Source: Poseidonocella pacifica (lineage in GTDB: Bacteria > Pseudomonadota > Alphaproteobacteria > Rhodobacterales > Rhodobacteraceae). Taken from it: 64,000 nucleotides of DNA. Position numbers and translations under genes: made by a program. The notes beneath the pieces were generated by a model. That model searched no databases, was not told where the DNA came from, and worked only from the letters and a program-made list of their open reading frames with translations. Below, in pieces: positions 17,299 to 26,640 of the stretch (positions are counted from its first letter, which is position 1; each line of letters begins with the position of its first letter). Location of the stretch: positions 248,001 to 312,000 of the forward strand of contig NZ_FOJU01000003.1 of assembly GCF_900111875.1 (NCBI RefSeq), read 5' to 3'.

Positions 17299-18195
17299 TC
17301 ACGCGGCGTTGAGATAGCGCGAATAGACCCAGCCATCGAGTTCCGCCTCACCGGCATCGTTCACCACCGTGACGAACCACCACCGCCCATGCGCCTCGTT
17401 GAAGGCCACCCGCGTTCCGGGGGCAAGCGCGCGGTCCTGTACCAGCGGGTTTTCCTTGCCGGGGCCAGAGCGGATCGCAAGCCCGCCCGGCGTATCCTCC
17501 CTCACGGTCCAGAACTGATCGCCGTCATCCTCGCGCCCCGACACGATCCCCCGAAAGGTTTCCATATCGAAAGCGGGGCCAGGATCGGTCTTGCGTCCGG
17601 GGGAGATGTCATCGTGGCCGACGATCTCTTCCATCCCGTAATGCGACATCAGCAACAGCGAGACATCGATGAGGCTGCGCATCTGCGCCTGTGGGTAAAG
17701 CTCCCATCCGCACTCCATGACATTCCCGAGACTTCCGCCGAACCACACCGGCCCGTTGCGGTGCCGCGCCTCCATCACGTCATCGGCCCCGACCGTCACA
17801 CCCAGCGGGTTCTTCCACGTGCCCGACGCCGTGCGCACGCAGGCCCCGGCATTGGCAAGCTCGATCCCGATGGAATGGCTGTTGAGCCCGCTCACGGTCT
17901 GGCCATCCCGGCTGCGCCACGCGCTGCGCCCAGCGTGCCACGCCCGCTTGGACAGCGGCACCGACTGGATCACCGTGCCATCGCGTTCGATCGTCAGATG
18001 CGCGGAGGCCTTGGCGGCGGGATTGGTGAACCAGCGCGCCGAACTGCGCCCCGAACTGCCCGCCGTGTAATGCACCACGAGGAACCTCGGCTTGCGGGCA
18101 AAACCGCCCGAGGCGTTGGGCGACGGCAGGTACTCGATCCGCTGCCCGCCGTCATAGAGAAAGTCTCCGTCCGAAAGCGTTCTGATGGAATACAT
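17299..18195 (-). CDS. N-acetylmuramoyl-L-alanine amidase (Amidase_2) with C-terminal SH3-like domain
   Basis: A 298-residue protein. The Amidase_2 zinc ligands are visible in FLVVHYTAGS (His about 42), NSHSIGIELAN and GHDDISPGRKTDPGP, and WHAG lies between them. The last 70 residues (FWTVREDTPGGLAIRSGPG and GWVYSRYLNAA) look like a bacterial SH3 domain for wall binding. It would cleave the amide bond between MurNAc and the stem peptide. No signal peptide is visible, as in AmpD-like or phage-derived amidases. Convergent with the preceding gene, with no other phage genes nearby. Confidence 0.87.
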   Translation of the reverse strand: MYSIRTLSDGDFLYDGGQRIEYLPSPNASGGFARKPRFLVVHYTAGSSGRSSARWFTNPAAKASAHLTIERDGTVIQSVPLSKRAWHAGRSAWRSRDGQTVSGLNSHSIGIELANAGACVRTASGTWKNPLGVTVGADDVMEARHRNGPVWFGGSLGNVMECGWELYPQAQMRSLIDVSLLLMSHYGMEEIVGHDDISPGRKTDPGPAFDMETFRGIVSGREDDGDQFWTVREDTPGGLAIRSGPGKENPLVQDRALAPGTRVAFNEAHGRWWFVTVVNDAGEAELDGWVYSRYLNAA

Positions 18196-18204
18196 GTCAT
18201 GCCC

Positions 18205-18230
18205 CCCTAGGCCATTTGCTTTACCTAGGG
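18205..18230. promoter_or_regulatory. Inverted repeat CCCTAGG-N12-CCTAGGG upstream of the amidase
   Basis: CCCTAGG (18205-18211) and CCTAGGG (18224-18230) lie 10-35 bp upstream of the amidase start on the minus strand. It may be an operator. Support is limited to the symmetry and position. Confidence 0.3.
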
Positions 18231-18243
18231 TAACACAGGCAGC

Positions 18244-18265
18244 ATTCCGCCGAATACGGCGGAAT
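18244..18265 (-). terminator. Hairpin after the SIMPL-domain gene
   Basis: A perfect 9-bp stem, ATTCCGCCG (18244-18252) and CGGCGGAAT (18257-18265), with a 4-base loop lies 23 bp past the stop of the SIMPL gene. No U-run follows, so termination strength is uncertain. Confidence 0.5.
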
Positions 18266-18287
18266 TCCTGACCTTCGCCAACGCGGC

Positions 18288-19016
18288 TTAGTCGAGCGTG
18301 GTCGCCCCGAGACCATAGACGATCTGGACCTCGGCCGTCATCGACAACTCTCCCGCCGCCACGGCCATATCCCCCATCCGGGCGGAAGCCATCTCCATCA
18401 TCTGCGGTTGCGGCATGCGCCCGTCCATTTCGGAAATCTCGCGGATCTCGCTCAGCTCCACCCCGGCGGCCTGAGCATAAAGATGTGCCCGCGCCCGCGC
18501 ATCGCTGATGGCAAGCCTGCGCGCCTCGTCCATGAGGGGGCGCGGATCCTGCAATCCAAAGGTCAGCCCCTCGAATTCATTCGCGCCATCCTCCAGCAAG
18601 GATTGCAGCACGCCGCCGACCTCCTCGATATCCCGCAGCCGGACCATCAGCCGGTTGGAGGCGTGAAACCCAATGATCGCTGGGCTTGCGGCCTCATCCA
18701 TGCCGTCGGTCCGCGCATAGATCGGGCGCAGCGACAGATCGCTGGTCTGGATGTCGTGGGCCGCAACGCCGCGTTCCTCCAGCCGCTCGATGAGCGCCGC
18801 ACTGCCGCGATTGACCGCATTCATGGCGGTTTCCGCTGTCTCGGCGCGCTCGCTCACACCGACCCGGATGGTCGCCATGTCGGGCGCGGCGGTCACTTCG
18901 CCCTGCCCGGTGACGGTCATCACGGGCCCGGCCTCCTGCGCCGCCGCAGCGGACCAGAGCCCCCCGGCAAACGCGAGTGCGAGGACGGCGGGGCGAAACG
19001 GGTTGATGCGGGTCAT
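18288..19016 (-). CDS. Periplasmic SIMPL-domain (DUF541) protein
   Basis: A 242-residue secreted protein with a signal peptide (RINPFRPAVLALAFAGG, cleavage near SAAAA-QE) and a SIMPL domain beginning MTVTGQGEVTAAPDMATI, the hallmark of the family. Relatives such as YggE are linked to oxidative stress tolerance, but the molecular role is not established. Two ATGs compete, at 19022 and 19016; the GGAGA site sits six bases before the ATG at 19016 and directly abuts the other, so I choose 19016. It is divergent from the GspL/GspC-like gene. Confidence 0.88.
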   Translation of the reverse strand: MTRINPFRPAVLALAFAGGLWSAAAAQEAGPVMTVTGQGEVTAAPDMATIRVGVSERAETAETAMNAVNRGSAALIERLEERGVAAHDIQTSDLSLRPIYARTDGMDEAASPAIIGFHASNRLMVRLRDIEEVGGVLQSLLEDGANEFEGLTFGLQDPRPLMDEARRLAISDARARAHLYAQAAGVELSEIREISEMDGRMPQPQMMEMASARMGDMAVAAGELSMTAEVQIVYGLGATTLD

Positions 19017-19181
19017 CGTCATTCTCCGAATGAATTGCTTTGCACCAACATGTGCCGATCCGGGGGCAAGGCCAAGGGCCAAGCCCCGTGTTTTCCTTTC
19101 CCTCGGCGGGAAGCTGCGATAAGTTCGAAAGGCCCTTGGCCGGATCATTCCGGCGCGTCACAGCATGTAAGTCGCCAGCCC

Positions 19182-21329
19182 ATGAATTTGCTCCATGCCG
19201 CGCCTCCCCACCCGGATTTCTCGCTGATCCTGTCCTTTGAGAGGATCACGGTCACCCAGCGCGGGACCGATAGCTGGATGCCCCTCGGGGAGGCCCCCGT
19301 CGACGACAACGTCACCGCCGCGCTGACCGCGCTGGTGGAGCAATCGGGTCGCCCCGCGCCCTATCGTGCGCTGCTTCTGCTGCCGCCCGAACAGATCCGC
19401 TTCATGACCGTTCCGGGCCATCTTGATCGGGATGCCGTGCTCGGGGCGCTGGACGGCGCGACCCCCTATGCGGTGGCCGATCTTGTCGTAGATTTCGAAC
19501 ATGTGGATGGCCACACCCGCATCGCCGCCGTCGCGGCTGAGACCCTGACCGAGGTTGAGGATTTCGCCCGCAATGCCGGGTTCGAGCCTGTGGCCTTTAC
19601 CGGCGTGCCCGGAGACGGCGGATTTGCCAAAGGCGCAGACTTCGGCGCGCCTCCGGGCGTAGACCCCGCGCCAGCGGAGCCGCTGCCCGCCTTTACCACA
19701 TCGCGCGACATCCCCCCCCGGCACAGCGAAGAGACGATCCGCCCGCTTGCCGCCACGGGCCGCATCGCATCCCTCGCCCCGGCGGGCGATCCCCCCGATC
19801 CCGCCCCGTCCGAAGAAAAGAGCGCCGCAACCACCGCGCGCGACGACCCATCGCCCCTCGCCGCGGTCGAAAGCCTGATGCACAGGCCCGCTCCCACCGA
19901 CAAGACGCCACCCGCCGCGCCCCCCAAGTCTGCCCCAAAACCCGCGCAGAAACCCGCCCCGGCCCAAAAGGCCGAGCCGTCGCCCAAGATCGGTGCCCGT
20001 CCGGAGCCGCAACCGCGCAAGTCCGGCGGCCTGCGGTATGCGGGCATGGCGCTCGCCGCGCTGGCCGTCGTCGGGCTGGGTGCCTGGGCCGCGCTCGATA
20101 CGGATCCGGAGCCGGCGCCGGAGGCCGCGCTGCAAACCACCGAAGCCGACGCCACCCCGCTCCAGTCGGATACGCCCGCCGCAGAGACTGAAGCCGAAGT
20201 CGAAACGGCAAGCAGCGACGCCGTGGAACCAGAGGCGCCCGCCGCGCAGGATATGCCGCTCGCCACCGCCCCGCTCATCGAATCCGAGGAGGCCGGTGCC
20301 TTTTCTCCTGACGCCATCGACCCGCAGGTCGCCTTGCTCCCGGACCCCGCCACGGAACAGGCCCCGCCGAGCATCCCGACCCCGGCAGAGGGCGCCTTGC
20401 TCTATGACCACACCGGCATCCTGCAAGCCGCGCCGACCCCGCCCGCCCCACCGCCGGGCGAGACTCTCGATGCGCTCTACAGCCCGTCCATCGATGCACC
20501 CTCCCCGGCCAATGACGCCGTCGCCCTCCCCTCGACGGACACTTTCGCAACCGACCTTCCGCCCGGAACGCTGGCAAGCCCGGCCCCCGCCGGCACGGCC
20601 TTTGATCTTGGGCCCGATGGGCGTGTGCAGCCGACGGTGGAGGGGGCGCTGACGCCCGAAGGGGTGACCGTCTATCTCGGTCCCCCGCCAATAGTTCCGC
20701 CGGAAACGCCCGACCGCTCGGATCAAAGCCGCCTGCAGGAAGCCACCGACGAGGCCGTGCGCACCGCCGCCCTGAGCGGGCGCGTGCCCCTGCCGCGCCC
20801 CGACGGTCTGGTCGAAGCCAATGAGCGGACGCGGTTCGGCGGGCGCAGCGTCAGTGAGCTGTCCTCCATCCCTCCGCTCGTACGCCCCGAGGGAACCAAG
20901 GCCGCCGCCGAGATCGACACGACCCCGACCGCGCAGGCGGTGGCCGTCTCCCGCCTTCCGCGCAACCGGCCCGCCGATCTCGCCGCGCAAGCCCAAGCCA
21001 AGGCCCCCGCCGCCCCTGCTCCAGCAGCAGCCGCCGTCGCGGCCCCGGCCCCGGCTCCTGCTGCCGTGTCCCCGCGCATCCCGAGCGCCGCCTCGGTCGC
21101 CCGCGCCGCCACCACGACCAACGTGATCAACATGCGCGACGTCAATCTCATCGGCATCTTCGGCAGCGCCTCCAACCGCCGCGCCCTGATCCGCCTGTCC
21201 AACGGCCGCCTGCAAAAGGTGACCGTGGGCGATGAGCTTGACGGCGGGCGCGTGGCGGCGATCGGCGACGGAGAGGTGCGCTATGTCAAACGCGGGCGAA
21301 ACCATGTCTTGCGAATGCCCAGCGGCTAG
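19182..21329 (+). CDS. Membrane-anchored protein with GspL/PilM-like N-terminus and PilP/GspC-like C-terminus
   Basis: A 715-residue protein in three parts. Residues 1-150 form a compact domain (PYRALLLLPPEQIRF, AVLGALDGATPYAVADL) resembling the cytoplasmic GspL/PilM fold. A single membrane segment is near residues 283-304 (YAGMALAALAVVGLGAWAAL), flanked by very long Pro/Ala-rich stretches. The last 70 residues (MRDVNLIGIFGSASNRRALI then KVTVGDELDGGRVAAIG) look like the PilP/GspC homology-region domain of type II secretion and type IV pili. No other secretion or pilus gene is adjacent. Start at ATG 19182; the upstream part of the frame overlaps the SIMPL gene and is not coding. Confidence 0.75.
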   Translation: MNLLHAAPPHPDFSLILSFERITVTQRGTDSWMPLGEAPVDDNVTAALTALVEQSGRPAPYRALLLLPPEQIRFMTVPGHLDRDAVLGALDGATPYAVADLVVDFEHVDGHTRIAAVAAETLTEVEDFARNAGFEPVAFTGVPGDGGFAKGADFGAPPGVDPAPAEPLPAFTTSRDIPPRHSEETIRPLAATGRIASLAPAGDPPDPAPSEEKSAATTARDDPSPLAAVESLMHRPAPTDKTPPAAPPKSAPKPAQKPAPAQKAEPSPKIGARPEPQPRKSGGLRYAGMALAALAVVGLGAWAALDTDPEPAPEAALQTTEADATPLQSDTPAAETEAEVETASSDAVEPEAPAAQDMPLATAPLIESEEAGAFSPDAIDPQVALLPDPATEQAPPSIPTPAEGALLYDHTGILQAAPTPPAPPPGETLDALYSPSIDAPSPANDAVALPSTDTFATDLPPGTLASPAPAGTAFDLGPDGRVQPTVEGALTPEGVTVYLGPPPIVPPETPDRSDQSRLQEATDEAVRTAALSGRVPLPRPDGLVEANERTRFGGRSVSELSSIPPLVRPEGTKAAAEIDTTPTAQAVAVSRLPRNRPADLAAQAQAKAPAAPAPAAAAVAAPAPAPAAVSPRIPSAASVARAATTTNVINMRDVNLIGIFGSASNRRALIRLSNGRLQKVTVGDELDGGRVAAIGDGEVRYVKRGRNHVLRMPSG

Positions 21330-21370
21330 CCCTACCAACGGTCAGTCCCCCCGCGCTGCAAAGGACCCAG

Positions 21371-23278
21371 ATGGACGCCTTTCTCTACAACGCCACGATC
21401 TATCTCGCCGCCGCCGTCATCGCCGTTCCCATCGCGGCCCGCCTCGGGCTGGGGTCGGTGCTCGGCTATCTTGCCGCCGGTATCATCATTGGCCCCGTGT
21501 TCGGCATCGTCGGGTCCGAAACCACCGAGCTACAACATTTCGCCGAATTCGGCGTTGTGGTCATGCTCTTCCTCATCGGGCTGGAACTTGACCCCCGCGC
21601 GCTGTGGAACATGCGCCACCGCCTGATCGGGCTGGGCGGGCTCCAGATCCTGTTGACAACCGCCATCGTCATGGGCGGCACCATGCTGCTTGATATCGCG
21701 TGGCAACCGGCGCTTGCGGTCGGCGGCATCTTTGCCCTCTCCTCCACCGCCATCGTCCTGCAGACCCTCAACGAGAAACGCCTGATGCAGACGGGCGGCG
21801 GGCGCGCCACCTTCTCTGTGCTGCTATCGCAGGATATCGCCGTCATCCCGATGCTTGCCCTGCTGCCGCTTCTGGCGACGGGCGTTCCGGTCCACCTCTC
21901 TGCCGACGGCTCGCTCAACACGGGCCATGGCGAGGAACAGGCCCACGCCACGATTTCCCTTGTGGAGGGCCTCCCCGGCTGGGGCGTGACACTGGTAACG
22001 CTCGGCGCCGTGGGGCTCATCATCTTTGGCGGCGTCTACCTGACCCGCCCGCTCTTTCGCTACATCCATCAGGCCCGCCTGCGCGAGATGTACACCGCCT
22101 TTGCCCTGCTTATCGTGGTGGGAATCGCGCTTCTGATGCTCATGGTCGGCCTCTCGCCTGCGCTTGGCACCTTCCTTGCCGGGGTGGTCCTCGCCAACTC
22201 CGAATTCCGCCATGAGCTTGAAAGCGATCTGGAGCCGTTCAAGGGCCTGCTGCTCGGGCTCTTCTTCATCACCGTGGGCGCGGGCATCAACTTCGCGCTG
22301 CTCTTTGCCGAACCGATCAGCCTGCTCGGCCTGACCTTGCTTGTGATCCTCGCCAAGGGGCTGGTGCTCTTCGCGCTCAGCGTCGCCTTCAAGATCCGGG
22401 GCCGGGATCGCTGGCTCTTTACCCTCGGGCTGGCACAGGCCGGGGAATTCGGCTTTGTCCTCATTTCCTTTTCACAGCAACAAGCGGTCCTGCCCGGCGA
22501 TCTGTCGGAAAAGCTGTTGCTGATCGTCGCCCTGTCGATGCTCATCACCCCGTTGCTCTTCATCCTCTACGAATGGCTGTCAAAGCGCATGAAGGATGAG
22601 GAAAAGCGCCTCGCCCCCGACGAGATCGACGAACAGGGCCCCGTGATCATCGCGGGCATCGGCCGCTTCGGTCAGATCGTGAACCGGCTGGTGCAATCCA
22701 CCGGCTTCCGCACCGTGGTCATCGACCACGACATGGAAACGATCCAGCTCATGCGGCGCTTTGGCTTCAAGGGCTTCTTCGGCGATCCGACCCGGCCCGA
22801 ACTGCTCCATGCGGCGGGTCTGCGCGAAGCAGAGGTGCTGGTCGTCGCGCTCGACGATCCCAAATCCTCCATCCGGCTGGTAAAATACGCGCGCCGGACC
22901 CGCCCCGACATCCACATCGTCGCCCGCGCCCGCGACCGCAACCACGTCTATCGCCTCTATCGCGCGGGGGCCGATGACATCGTCCGGGAAACCTTCGACT
23001 CAAGCCTGCGCGCCGGTCGATATGTGCTTGAGAACATGGGGCTTTCAGAGTTCGAAGCATCCGAGGCAGAACAGACCTTCTATCACCATGACCGCGAAGC
23101 GCTGCGCGAATTGGCGCAAGTGTGGGATCCGGACATTCCTTCGGAAAAGAACGAGGCTTATCTCAACCGCTCCCGAGAGCTGGAGCGGGAGTTGGAAACC
23201 GCGCTCATGGCACAGGTGACTGACCGGGAGCGCGCGGAAGAGGGCGATGACGACACGGATCGGCGAAGCGCCAGCTAG
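21371..23278 (+). CDS. Monovalent cation:proton antiporter-2 (KefB/KefC-like) with RCK/TrkA-N domain
   Basis: A 635-residue inner-membrane protein. Residues 1-400 carry about 12 hydrophobic segments of the Na+/H+ exchanger fold, with GSVLGYLAAGIIIGP and FLIGLELDPRALW. A Rossmann-type RCK_N domain starts near 420 (VIIAGIGRFGQIVNRLV) and includes GFFGDPTRPELLHAAG, as in KefB/KefC. It probably exchanges K+ for H+, gated by a cytoplasmic ligand. The charged tail (ELERELETALMAQVTDRE) is likely a coiled coil. It starts 41 bp after the preceding gene and ends 18 bp before a convergent gene. Confidence 0.93.
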   Translation: MDAFLYNATIYLAAAVIAVPIAARLGLGSVLGYLAAGIIIGPVFGIVGSETTELQHFAEFGVVVMLFLIGLELDPRALWNMRHRLIGLGGLQILLTTAIVMGGTMLLDIAWQPALAVGGIFALSSTAIVLQTLNEKRLMQTGGGRATFSVLLSQDIAVIPMLALLPLLATGVPVHLSADGSLNTGHGEEQAHATISLVEGLPGWGVTLVTLGAVGLIIFGGVYLTRPLFRYIHQARLREMYTAFALLIVVGIALLMLMVGLSPALGTFLAGVVLANSEFRHELESDLEPFKGLLLGLFFITVGAGINFALLFAEPISLLGLTLLVILAKGLVLFALSVAFKIRGRDRWLFTLGLAQAGEFGFVLISFSQQQAVLPGDLSEKLLLIVALSMLITPLLFILYEWLSKRMKDEEKRLAPDEIDEQGPVIIAGIGRFGQIVNRLVQSTGFRTVVIDHDMETIQLMRRFGFKGFFGDPTRPELLHAAGLREAEVLVVALDDPKSSIRLVKYARRTRPDIHIVARARDRNHVYRLYRAGADDIVRETFDSSLRAGRYVLENMGLSEFEASEAEQTFYHHDREALRELAQVWDPDIPSEKNEAYLNRSRELERELETALMAQVTDRERAEEGDDDTDRRSAS

Positions 23279-23296
23279 CGCCTCGTGCCTCTCCGC

Positions 23297-24466
23297 TCAG
23301 TCCCGAAAGACCGAGGCCAGCGCGGCAAAGCCGTGGGTCACGTCATCCACTTCCATGCCGCCCTCGGCATTGACCGTCAGCGAGACACAGACATCCTGCG
23401 CCTGCTCATCGCGGAACTGCGCGGTGAGGTTGAGCACGCCGTTCTCGCTGCCCCCTTTGAAGGCGACCCGGCCAAAGCGATAGACAGGCAGCGGCACCGA
23501 CTGGCTGGGGATCGCCATCAGGTCAAGATGCGCCACCTCGCCCATCAGGGTACAGAGCCGCTCGACCGGCACGTACCATTCGATTCCCGCCATATGCGGC
23601 ATGCTCGCCTTGCCGGGATCGAGCCGCGCGGCCGAGGCCGCCGCAACAGCCGCCTCACGGCGCGCCTCCGGCCCATCCGCCCCAAGGTAACGATCCCGCA
23701 GCCCGGCGGAGGATTTGAGCGCAAAGAATTCCCGCGTCGACAGCAGATCCTCCACCCCGAGCTTTTCCGCCACCGCATCCCGGCCCAGCACATCGATCAA
23801 CAGGTCCGTCGCGGTATTGTCGCTCATCGCAATCATCAGCGCGGCCACGGAATGCAGCGTGAGCGGCGCCCCCTCGGGGAAGTCCTGCAAGATCCCCGAG
23901 GGCAGCGCCCTGTGCCGGTTGCGCAGCCGCACCACGTCGTCCCAGGCCCGCGTTTCGGCGGCGATCTCATCGCGCAGCACCGCCAGAACCGCCAGCTTGA
24001 AGGCCGACCCGACGGCCAGCGCCTTGTCGCCGCCATCGCGCGACAGCACCTCGCCTTCGCGCACGACGATCCATGACACCTCGCCGGGAAGCTCCCCGAG
24101 TCGCGCCTCGACCTCCTCCAGCGACACGTCGATCGGCACCGGCTGTCCGAACCACAGCCCGGTGATCTGCCCCGCCTCCGACAGGGTGATCCGCGCGGTC
24201 ATGTCATGGCTGCGGGTCCGCAGGATCAGCCCGTCATCCGCCTCCTCCACGTCGAGGATCGGCCCGGTCACATCGCGCAATTCATCGATGAAGGTCTGCA
24301 CGGTCTCCAACGGCAGCGCCGCGAGGAACTCCCCCGAAAAAGCGCTGATCGGGGCATCGGTGCGATAGATTGCCCGCATCTGATCGGCCGGGGTTACGGC
24401 CCCTGCGGGCCCTGCCAAAAGCACGGCCATGGCCGCAATTCCGCAAAGATATCTCCTTACGCGCAC
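23297..24466 (-). CDS. Exported serine hydrolase, class A beta-lactamase-like fold
   Basis: A 389-residue secreted protein. After a signal peptide (YLCGIAAMAVLLAGPAGAV), an alpha/beta domain of about 100 residues precedes a beta-lactamase class A-like domain with VGSAFKLAVL (SxxK), MSDNTATDLL (SDN) and FKGGSENG (KxG). All three catalytic motifs are intact. A true beta-lactamase is usually near 290 residues and lacks this N-terminal extension, so a peptidoglycan-related or other serine hydrolase role is as likely. I choose GTG at 24464-24466, which gives a short n-region before the hydrophobic stretch; ATG at 24430 would truncate it, and a start at 24571 lacks support. Confidence 0.82.
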   Translation of the reverse strand: MRVRRYLCGIAAMAVLLAGPAGAVTPADQMRAIYRTDAPISAFSGEFLAALPLETVQTFIDELRDVTGPILDVEEADDGLILRTRSHDMTARITLSEAGQITGLWFGQPVPIDVSLEEVEARLGELPGEVSWIVVREGEVLSRDGGDKALAVGSAFKLAVLAVLRDEIAAETRAWDDVVRLRNRHRALPSGILQDFPEGAPLTLHSVAALMIAMSDNTATDLLIDVLGRDAVAEKLGVEDLLSTREFFALKSSAGLRDRYLGADGPEARREAAVAAASAARLDPGKASMPHMAGIEWYVPVERLCTLMGEVAHLDLMAIPSQSVPLPVYRFGRVAFKGGSENGVLNLTAQFRDEQAQDVCVSLTVNAEGGMEVDDVTHGFAALASVFRD

Positions 24467-24539
24467 TTTGGGCCTGATCCTCCGCCGATCCCCTGCGGCG
24501 CCCGTCCGGGGCCGCTCTCTCACGGCGATCACCGAAACA

Positions 24540-24567
24540 GAAAAGCCCCCGCCTGTCCAGCGGGGGC
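24540..24567 (-). terminator. Intrinsic terminator of the 5'-nucleotidase gene
   Basis: An 8-bp perfect stem, GCCCCCGC (24545-24552) and GCGGGGGC (24560-24567), with a 7-base loop is followed on the minus strand by four T (24541-24544). It lies 29 bp past the nucleotidase stop. Confidence 0.88.
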
Positions 24568-24595
24568 CCATCGCGGCACCGGTATTCCGGCGCGC

Positions 24596-26152
24596 TTATT
24601 TCATGGTGATACGGCCATCCGTATAGGGCGCATAGGGGCCCTGCTCGGCGAGGAATTCCGCCGTCACATCGGCAAGGTCCGGCCCGAAGTCATAGGCGTT
24701 TTCCGCCTCCACGAACATCTTGTAGCCGTCGCCGCCGTTGCGCACGTAGTTGTTGGACACCGCGCCATACATCTTCTCGGGATCGACCGGCTCGCCGCCG
24801 ATCATCACGTCGGAAATGCGGCTGCCCGGCTCGGCGCTGGCGTCGACCGTAAAGGTCATGCCCGCCACTTGCGGGAAGCGGCCCGCGCCTTCCTCGATCT
24901 GGCTCACGCCGTTCTCGAGCGCCTCGACGATGGTCGCGCCCGTCACCTGAAAGGTGGAGAGCGTGTTCTGGAACGGCAGCACCGTGAGCACTTCGCCCAT
25001 GGTCACCTCACCCGCGTCGATGGAGGCCCGCAGACCGCCCGAGTTGGCAATCGCCACGTCGATCCCCTGATCCTTCACGCGGGCCAGCATGGCATCGGCC
25101 ACGAGGTTGCCCATCGGGCATTCCATCGCACGGCACACGGACCGGTCGCCCTCGATCGCCTCGGCGGTTTCGGCCACCACCTTGTTGCGGATCTCCTCAA
25201 GCGGAACGGCCGCCTCGGCGATGCGCTCCTTGGTCGCCGCATCCTCGGTCACTTCGCCATCCATGATGAGCGGCGCACCGGCGGCTTCGGTGATGTTGCC
25301 CTCATCGTCGAAGGTCACGTTCAACTCGCCAAGGAACTTGCCATAGGCATAGGCCGACACGATCGCCGTCTCCCCGACCATCGTCGGGTACGGGCCTGCC
25401 GCGCCCTCCATGTCGCCCAGAAGCGTGTTGGAATGGCCGCCCACGATCACGTCGACGCCGGTGGTTCCCTCTGCCACGCGCTGATCGACCACATAGCCGG
25501 AATGCGACAGCACGATGATCTTGTTGACGCCCTCTTCGCTCAGCTTGTCGACCTCGCCCTGCACCGCCTCGACCGGATCGGTAAAGATCACGTTCGGGCC
25601 GGGGCTGGCCAGTTCATCGGTGTCCTGCGGCGTCAGGCCGATCAGGCCGATCTTTTCGCCGCCGCGCTCGATAACCGTGGATTTCATCAGCTCATCGGCC
25701 AGAAGCGCCTCGCCCGACACATCGGCGTTGGACATCAGAACCGGGAAATCGACCGCATCCATGAAGCCGCGCAGAACCTCTGGGCCATCGTCGAATTCGT
25801 GGTTGCCCACGGTCATCGCGTCATAGCCCATCTTGTTCATCATCTCGGCGGCGAGCTTGCCCTTGTAGTAGGTATAGAACAGCGTTCCCTGAAACTGGTC
25901 GCCCCCGTCCACGAGGATGGAATTGTTCGACCGGCCGCGCGCCTCTTCGATGGCGGTCGCAAGACGGGCGGAGCCGCCAAAGCAGTCGCCTGCGTCATTG
26001 TCCTCTGCCGAACAGCCGGAATCATATTTGCTGATCGGCTCGAACCGCGCGTGAAAGTCGTTGGTGTGCAGAATCGTCAGTGAATAGTCCGCGGCGGCCA
26101 TGCTGCCCAGAAGGCTGATGGCGGCGACGCTGGAAAGCAGCCGGGTGTTCAT
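24596..26152 (-). CDS. Periplasmic 5'-nucleotidase / UshA-like metallophosphatase
   Basis: A 518-residue exported enzyme with signal peptide NTRLLSSVAAISLLGSMAAA. The N-terminal metallophosphatase domain shows ILHTNDFHARFEP, VDGGDQFQGT, GNHEFDDG and VGGHSNT, which supply the two-metal site. The C-terminal nucleotidase domain shows ANSGGLRASI and SNNYVRNGGDGY, the adenine-binding region. It hydrolyses extracellular nucleotides to nucleosides and phosphate. The acidic composition suits a marine periplasm. Start at ATG 26152; it is divergent from the DUF952-pyrD operon. Confidence 0.93.
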   Translation of the reverse strand: MNTRLLSSVAAISLLGSMAAADYSLTILHTNDFHARFEPISKYDSGCSAEDNDAGDCFGGSARLATAIEEARGRSNNSILVDGGDQFQGTLFYTYYKGKLAAEMMNKMGYDAMTVGNHEFDDGPEVLRGFMDAVDFPVLMSNADVSGEALLADELMKSTVIERGGEKIGLIGLTPQDTDELASPGPNVIFTDPVEAVQGEVDKLSEEGVNKIIVLSHSGYVVDQRVAEGTTGVDVIVGGHSNTLLGDMEGAAGPYPTMVGETAIVSAYAYGKFLGELNVTFDDEGNITEAAGAPLIMDGEVTEDAATKERIAEAAVPLEEIRNKVVAETAEAIEGDRSVCRAMECPMGNLVADAMLARVKDQGIDVAIANSGGLRASIDAGEVTMGEVLTVLPFQNTLSTFQVTGATIVEALENGVSQIEEGAGRFPQVAGMTFTVDASAEPGSRISDVMIGGEPVDPEKMYGAVSNNYVRNGGDGYKMFVEAENAYDFGPDLADVTAEFLAEQGPYAPYTDGRITMK

Positions 26153-26301
26153 TGAGGGAGTCCTCTCCTGTTTTGTCTGGCGCGGATGGTGCAACCAATG
26201 GGCCGCACTTGTCAAAGCTTCCGGTAGGGCATCTTTTGCCGTCAAAGCGTCACAAACCGATGACACTTGACCACCGCCCATTCAGGAGGCAAACCGCGCC
26301 C

Positions 26302-26640
26302 ATGCCGATATACAAGATTTTCCGTGCCGACGAATGGGCGGCGTTCGATGCCGCGGGAGAGACGGCGGGTGCGCCCATCGACCTCTCGGATGGCTATATC
26401 CACTTCTCCACCGAAGATCAGCTTCAGGGGACGCTCGACAAACACTTCGCCGGAGAATCGGACCTGTGGCTTCTGGCGCTGGACCCCGATGCCCTCGGCC
26501 CCGCGCTCAGGTGGGAACCGGCACGGGGCGGCGCGCTCTTTCCGCATCTCTACCGGACCCTGCGCCGCGACGATGTGCTCTGGTCCCGCGCCCTGACCCG
26601 TCTGGCGGATGGCTCCGTCGACCGGAACGCACCCGCATGA
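26302..26640 (+). CDS. DUF952 family protein
   Basis: A 112-residue protein matching DUF952: YKIFRADEW at the start, [11 protein letters not shown] (residues about 27-37) and [13 protein letters not shown] near the end. The fold resembles an ADP-ribosyltransferase-like or glutathione-transferase-associated domain; no function is established. The ATG at 26302 follows an AGGAGG site at good spacing. Its stop overlaps the pyrD start as ATGA, so the two are translationally coupled, a pairing seen often in Rhodobacterales. Confidence 0.9.
   Translation: MPIYKIFRADEWAAFDAAGETAGAPIDLSDGYIHFSTEDQLQGTLDKHFAGESDLWLLALDPDALGPALRWEPARGGALFPHLYRTLRRDDVLWSRALTRLADGSVDRNAPA

Noticed and set aside
17299-18195. 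Prophage remnant indicated by the amidase
   Set aside because: A single amidase with no integrase, capsid, tail or holin genes around it; codon use and neighbours look chromosomal.
19158-21338. Long minus-strand open frame (726 codons) opposite the GspL/GspC-like gene
   Set aside because: The Pro/Ala-rich coding strand produces a Gly/Arg-rich open antisense frame. There is no domain or sensible start.
23297-24466. Antibiotic-resistance beta-lactamase
   Set aside because: SxxK, SDN and KxG motifs are present, but the protein is about 100 residues too long and has a different N-terminal domain, so no resistance function is claimed.
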